Assembly (NCBI GenBank): GCA_030628805.1
Contig: DAOVQG010000233.1
Span: forward strand, 1 to 7,544
Source of the DNA: JAGMDK01 sp023128695
GTDB taxonomy: Bacteria; Planctomycetota; Phycisphaerae; UBA1845; Fen-1342
DNA: 7,544 nt
Direction: 5' to 3'
The position numbers and the translations under genes are program-made. The stretch's first letter is position 1; the number at the start of each line of letters is the position of its first letter. The notes beneath the pieces were generated by a model. That model was not told the origin of the DNA. It saw only the letters and a list, made by a program, of their open reading frames with translations, and searched no databases. Shown piece by piece: positions 5,499 through 7,544 of the stretch.

Positions 5499-5507
5499 TG
5501 GTATAAA
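5499..5507 (+). promoter_or_regulatory. Extended -10 promoter for the DUF4139-like gene
   Basis: TGGTATAAA matches the extended -10 form, with one mismatch in the hexamer. No clear -35 lies 16-18 nt upstream; two TTTACA boxes at 5456-5461 and 5467-5472 are too far away. Transcription would start near 5514, giving a leader of about 46 nt to ATG 5560. If the promoter is correct it argues against the in-frame ATG at 5518, which would be almost leaderless. Confidence 0.45.
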
Positions 5508-5559
5508 CGGAGACGGCATGTTCACAGGCAGGCACGATTCAGCAGGAAGGATGGAAAAC

Positions 5560-7380
5560 ATGAACACTCGTAAGGCAGCTTTCGGAATCTTACTGGTACT
5601 GGCGATGTCCACTGCCGCCGCGCAGGCGCAAGGTAAGGGGAACGGATACCGGGCCCATTCCGGCGGGCCGCCGGCAGTCGAGGCGAGCGCGCTGACGACG
5701 ATGCCGGTCAAGGAATTGGCGATTTTCAAGGACGGGCACGCCTTCGTGTTGCACGAGAGCGAATTGCCGACGGACGCCGTCGGCGACGTCGTGCTCGACA
5801 CGCTGCCCACGCCGGTCATCGGCACCTTTTGGCCGTATTCCGCGGACGGGGGCGCGAAGCTGAAGGCCGTGGTGGCGGGCAGGCGCAAGGTGAAGTCGGA
5901 GCGGACCGCCCTGAGCATCCGCGAACTGCTCGAAGCGAATCCCGGCGCCGAGGTGCTCATCACCGAGCACGGCGGGGAGGCCTACGACGCGACGGTCGTC
6001 GGAATTCCAAAGAGTAAGCCTGAAGATGAGGCTGAGGAGAGGACCGGCCCCAATAGTCAGGGAGAACGTCCCCAACGAGCACAGCCCGGCGTACCCAGCG
6101 ACGTCATCATCCTGAAGGTGCACGGCGGCGTAAAGGTCGTGCCGCTCAGCCGGATTCAGGACGTCACGTTTCGCGCCGAGCCCCGGGCGGTGCTGGCGAC
6201 CGAGGAGTCGCGGAAATTGTTGACGCTGAAGCTGGATTGGGGCGAGCGCGACCCAGGTCAGACCGCTAAGGTCGGCATGGTCTACCTGCAAAGGGGTTTT
6301 CGCTGGATTCCCAGCTACCGTATTGACATCGACGGTGCCGGCCTGGCCCACGTGCGGCTGCAAGCGACGCTGATCAACGAACTCGTCGACATCGACGGCG
6401 CGACCGCGCACCTCGTGATCGGCGTGCCCTCGTTTTACTTCCGGGACACGCTCGATCCGATGGCGCTGCAAGAGGCCGCGGTCCAACTCTCGCAGAGCTT
6501 TCAGCGCCAAGGTCGGATGCCTTATGCGTTTTCCAACGCGCTCCAGACGCAGATAGCCCAAATGGGTAACTACAACTACCCCCGGGGGGCCCAACCCGAG
6601 GCCGCGGAGGTCGCCGACCCGGCCATCACTGTCGGCTCACGAAACGAGGACCTGTTCATCTTCACGGTGGACAACGTCGTGCTGCGCAAGGGCGAGCGGA
6701 TGGTAGTGCCGGTAGTGGAGTTCACCTTGCCGTACGAGGATGTCTATGGGTTGGACATCGCCTTCACGCCGCCCGCCGAAGTGCGTTCCAACTTCAACAA
6801 CCGGCAGGCCGAGGAATTGGCTCGTCTGATGCGGGCGCCGAAGGTCATGCACCGCATCCGGCTCGAGAATAAGAGCCCGTATCCGCTGACCACGGCTCCG
6901 GCGATTATCCTGCGGGACGGACACCTGCTGGCCCAGAGCCTGATGACCTACACCGCGCTGGGCGCCCAGACCGATCTGGACCTCACCCCCGCGGTCGACG
7001 TGCGCGTCAGCAAGTCCGACGTCGAAACCAAGCGCACGCCCAACGCCGAGAAATGGGATCACGAGACCTACGGCCGCGTTGATCTGGCGGGCAAGATCAG
7101 CCTGACCAATCACCGCCCCGAGCGCGTGAAGCTGGAGGTCACGCGGCACGTGCTGGGGGCCGTCGCCGGCGCCGACCACGACGGCGTGATCGAGAAGGCC
7201 AACGTCTTCGAGGACAGCCGCGCGTCTTCTCACGGCGACTATCCGCACTGGTGGCACTGGTACGACTGGCCCTACTGGTGGTATCGCTTCAACGGCATCG
7301 GCCGGATCACCTGGATCTTTGAGCTGGAGGCCGGGGCGAGCATCGATCTGAACTATACGTGGTACTACTATTGGCGGTAG
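5560..7380 (+). CDS. Exported DUF4139-like protein with aromatic-rich tail
   Basis: A 606-residue protein. Residues 1-23 are a signal peptide (MNTRK, hydrophobic core, AQA cleavage site). Residues 50-90 (VKELAIFKDGHAFVLHESEL...LP) resemble the N-terminal strand region of DUF4139/mucoidy-inhibitor-like proteins. A charged, proline-containing linker spans about 151-180. Residues 218-300 carry YLQRGFRWIPSYRIDI and a beta-rich segment, and 365-485 include VMHRIRLENKSPYPLT and LTPAVDVRVSK, the typical core of that family. A Gln/Asn-rich insert (about 302-350) interrupts the core. Residues 561-577 are strikingly aromatic, and the protein ends YTWYYYWR. Location is periplasmic or outer surface; biochemical activity is unknown for the family. 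AGGAAGG ends 9 nt before ATG 5560. ATG 5518 also has GGAG at 5-nt spacing and would add 14 residues ahead of the signal peptide. The gene diverges from the prepilin-like gene. Confidence 0.75.
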   Translation: MNTRKAAFGILLVLAMSTAAAQAQGKGNGYRAHSGGPPAVEASALTTMPVKELAIFKDGHAFVLHESELPTDAVGDVVLDTLPTPVIGTFWPYSADGGAKLKAVVAGRRKVKSERTALSIRELLEANPGAEVLITEHGGEAYDATVVGIPKSKPEDEAEERTGPNSQGERPQRAQPGVPSDVIILKVHGGVKVVPLSRIQDVTFRAEPRAVLATEESRKLLTLKLDWGERDPGQTAKVGMVYLQRGFRWIPSYRIDIDGAGLAHVRLQATLINELVDIDGATAHLVIGVPSFYFRDTLDPMALQEAAVQLSQSFQRQGRMPYAFSNALQTQIAQMGNYNYPRGAQPEAAEVADPAITVGSRNEDLFIFTVDNVVLRKGERMVVPVVEFTLPYEDVYGLDIAFTPPAEVRSNFNNRQAEELARLMRAPKVMHRIRLENKSPYPLTTAPAIILRDGHLLAQSLMTYTALGAQTDLDLTPAVDVRVSKSDVETKRTPNAEKWDHETYGRVDLAGKISLTNHRPERVKLEVTRHVLGAVAGADHDGVIEKANVFEDSRASSHGDYPHWWHWYDWPYWWYRFNGIGRITWIFELEAGASIDLNYTWYYYWR

Positions 7381-7408
7381 GCAGAAGGTTGGCTGTTAGC
7401 GGCTGGGT

Positions 7409-7422
7409 GAGAATCGGTTCTC
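7409..7422 (+). terminator. Weak hairpin after the DUF4139-like gene
   Basis: GAGAA, a TCGG loop and TTCTC form a 5-bp stem 28 nt after the stop codon, followed by a loosely T-rich stretch (TGTTCCTTTGG). The stem is short and the T-run imperfect, so termination here is only possible. Confidence 0.25.
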
Positions 7423-7459
7423 TGTTCCTTTGGGTCTAAAGAAGAGAATAATTATGGGC

Positions 7460-7487
7460 TTGACAAGGCCGATAATTTTGATAGGAT
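7460..7487 (+). promoter_or_regulatory. Promoter for a gene beyond the right edge
   Basis: A perfect -35 box TTGACA (7460-7465) is followed by 16 nt and TAGGAT (7482-7487), a 4-of-6 match to the -10 consensus. Transcription would begin near 7494, inside the small inverted repeat at 7488-7503. The frame from ATG 7498 closes after ten codons at TGA 7528-7530, so the true start of the downstream gene lies outside the window. Confidence 0.5.
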
Positions 7488-7503
7488 GCTCAGTCATATG
7501 AGC
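7488..7503. promoter_or_regulatory. Small inverted repeat at the predicted transcription start
   Basis: GCTCA (7488-7492) and TGAGC (7499-7503) are perfect inverted halves 6 nt apart, centred on the predicted start site. An operator or a 5'-end mRNA hairpin would both fit. The halves are short and could arise by chance. Confidence 0.25.
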
Positions 7504-7544
7504 GTCATGGAGAGAGCGTTTCCAAGCTGAGGTCGGCTCCCGTC

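Noticed and set aside
5590..6594. Long reverse open frame of 334 codons
   Set aside because: It lies entirely opposite the DUF4139-like gene and reads as repetitive His/Arg/Gly/Leu-rich sequence without a domain or signal. The forward frame has a signal peptide and family motifs.
1..7544. CRISPR array, tRNA or rRNA
   Set aside because: No regularly spaced near-identical repeats, no cloverleaf and no conserved rRNA segments were found by reading both strands. The only direct repeats are the 17-bp pair and the 14-bp tandem duplication.

Overview
This 7.5-kb window is GC-rich bacterial DNA with five protein genes I consider real, one gene remnant and several structured intergenic spacers. It combines an H-X9-DG-type prepilin-like protein, a PEP-CTERM protein with a laminin-B-like domain, a large GT-C glycosyltransferase and a DUF4139-like exported protein. 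That mix suggests a member of the PVC group (Planctomycetota, Verrucomicrobiota, Lentisphaerota) or a neighbouring candidate phylum, probably from an environmental genome. This placement rests on gene types only; there is no rRNA or tRNA in the window.

Layout: 1-322 is non-coding and rich in nested inverted repeats, followed by a forward gene (323-973) for a membrane-anchored phosphoribosyltransferase-like protein. A convergent spacer with two strong hairpins (974-1128) separates it from a reverse-strand block: the glycosyltransferase (1129-2838), the PEP-CTERM protein (2948-3604) and the prepilin-like protein (3999-5162). Between the last two lie a near-consensus reverse promoter, a 14-bp tandem duplication and a forward-strand remnant of a YraQ/DUF318-type permease. 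A divergent control region (5163-5559) carries oppositely oriented extended -10 promoters, a second copy of a dispersed hairpin repeat and another perfect hairpin. It drives the reverse prepilin-like gene and a forward gene (5560-7380) for a secreted DUF4139-like protein with an extremely aromatic tail. The window ends with a promoter aimed at a gene beyond the edge.

Working together: four of the five products belong to the envelope, namely a PEP-CTERM/exosortase substrate, a polyprenyl-sugar glycosyltransferase, a pseudopilin-like protein and an exported beta-rich protein. The fifth is predicted to be tethered to the membrane with its domain in the cytoplasm. Genes appear to have separate promoters, so a single operon is unlikely. 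I see no CRISPR array, tRNA, rRNA, intact transposase or recognisable defence locus. The most unusual items are the altered PRPP loop of the phosphoribosyltransferase-like protein, the aromatic tail of the DUF4139-like protein, the permease remnant beside a tandem duplication, and the nested palindromes at the left edge.
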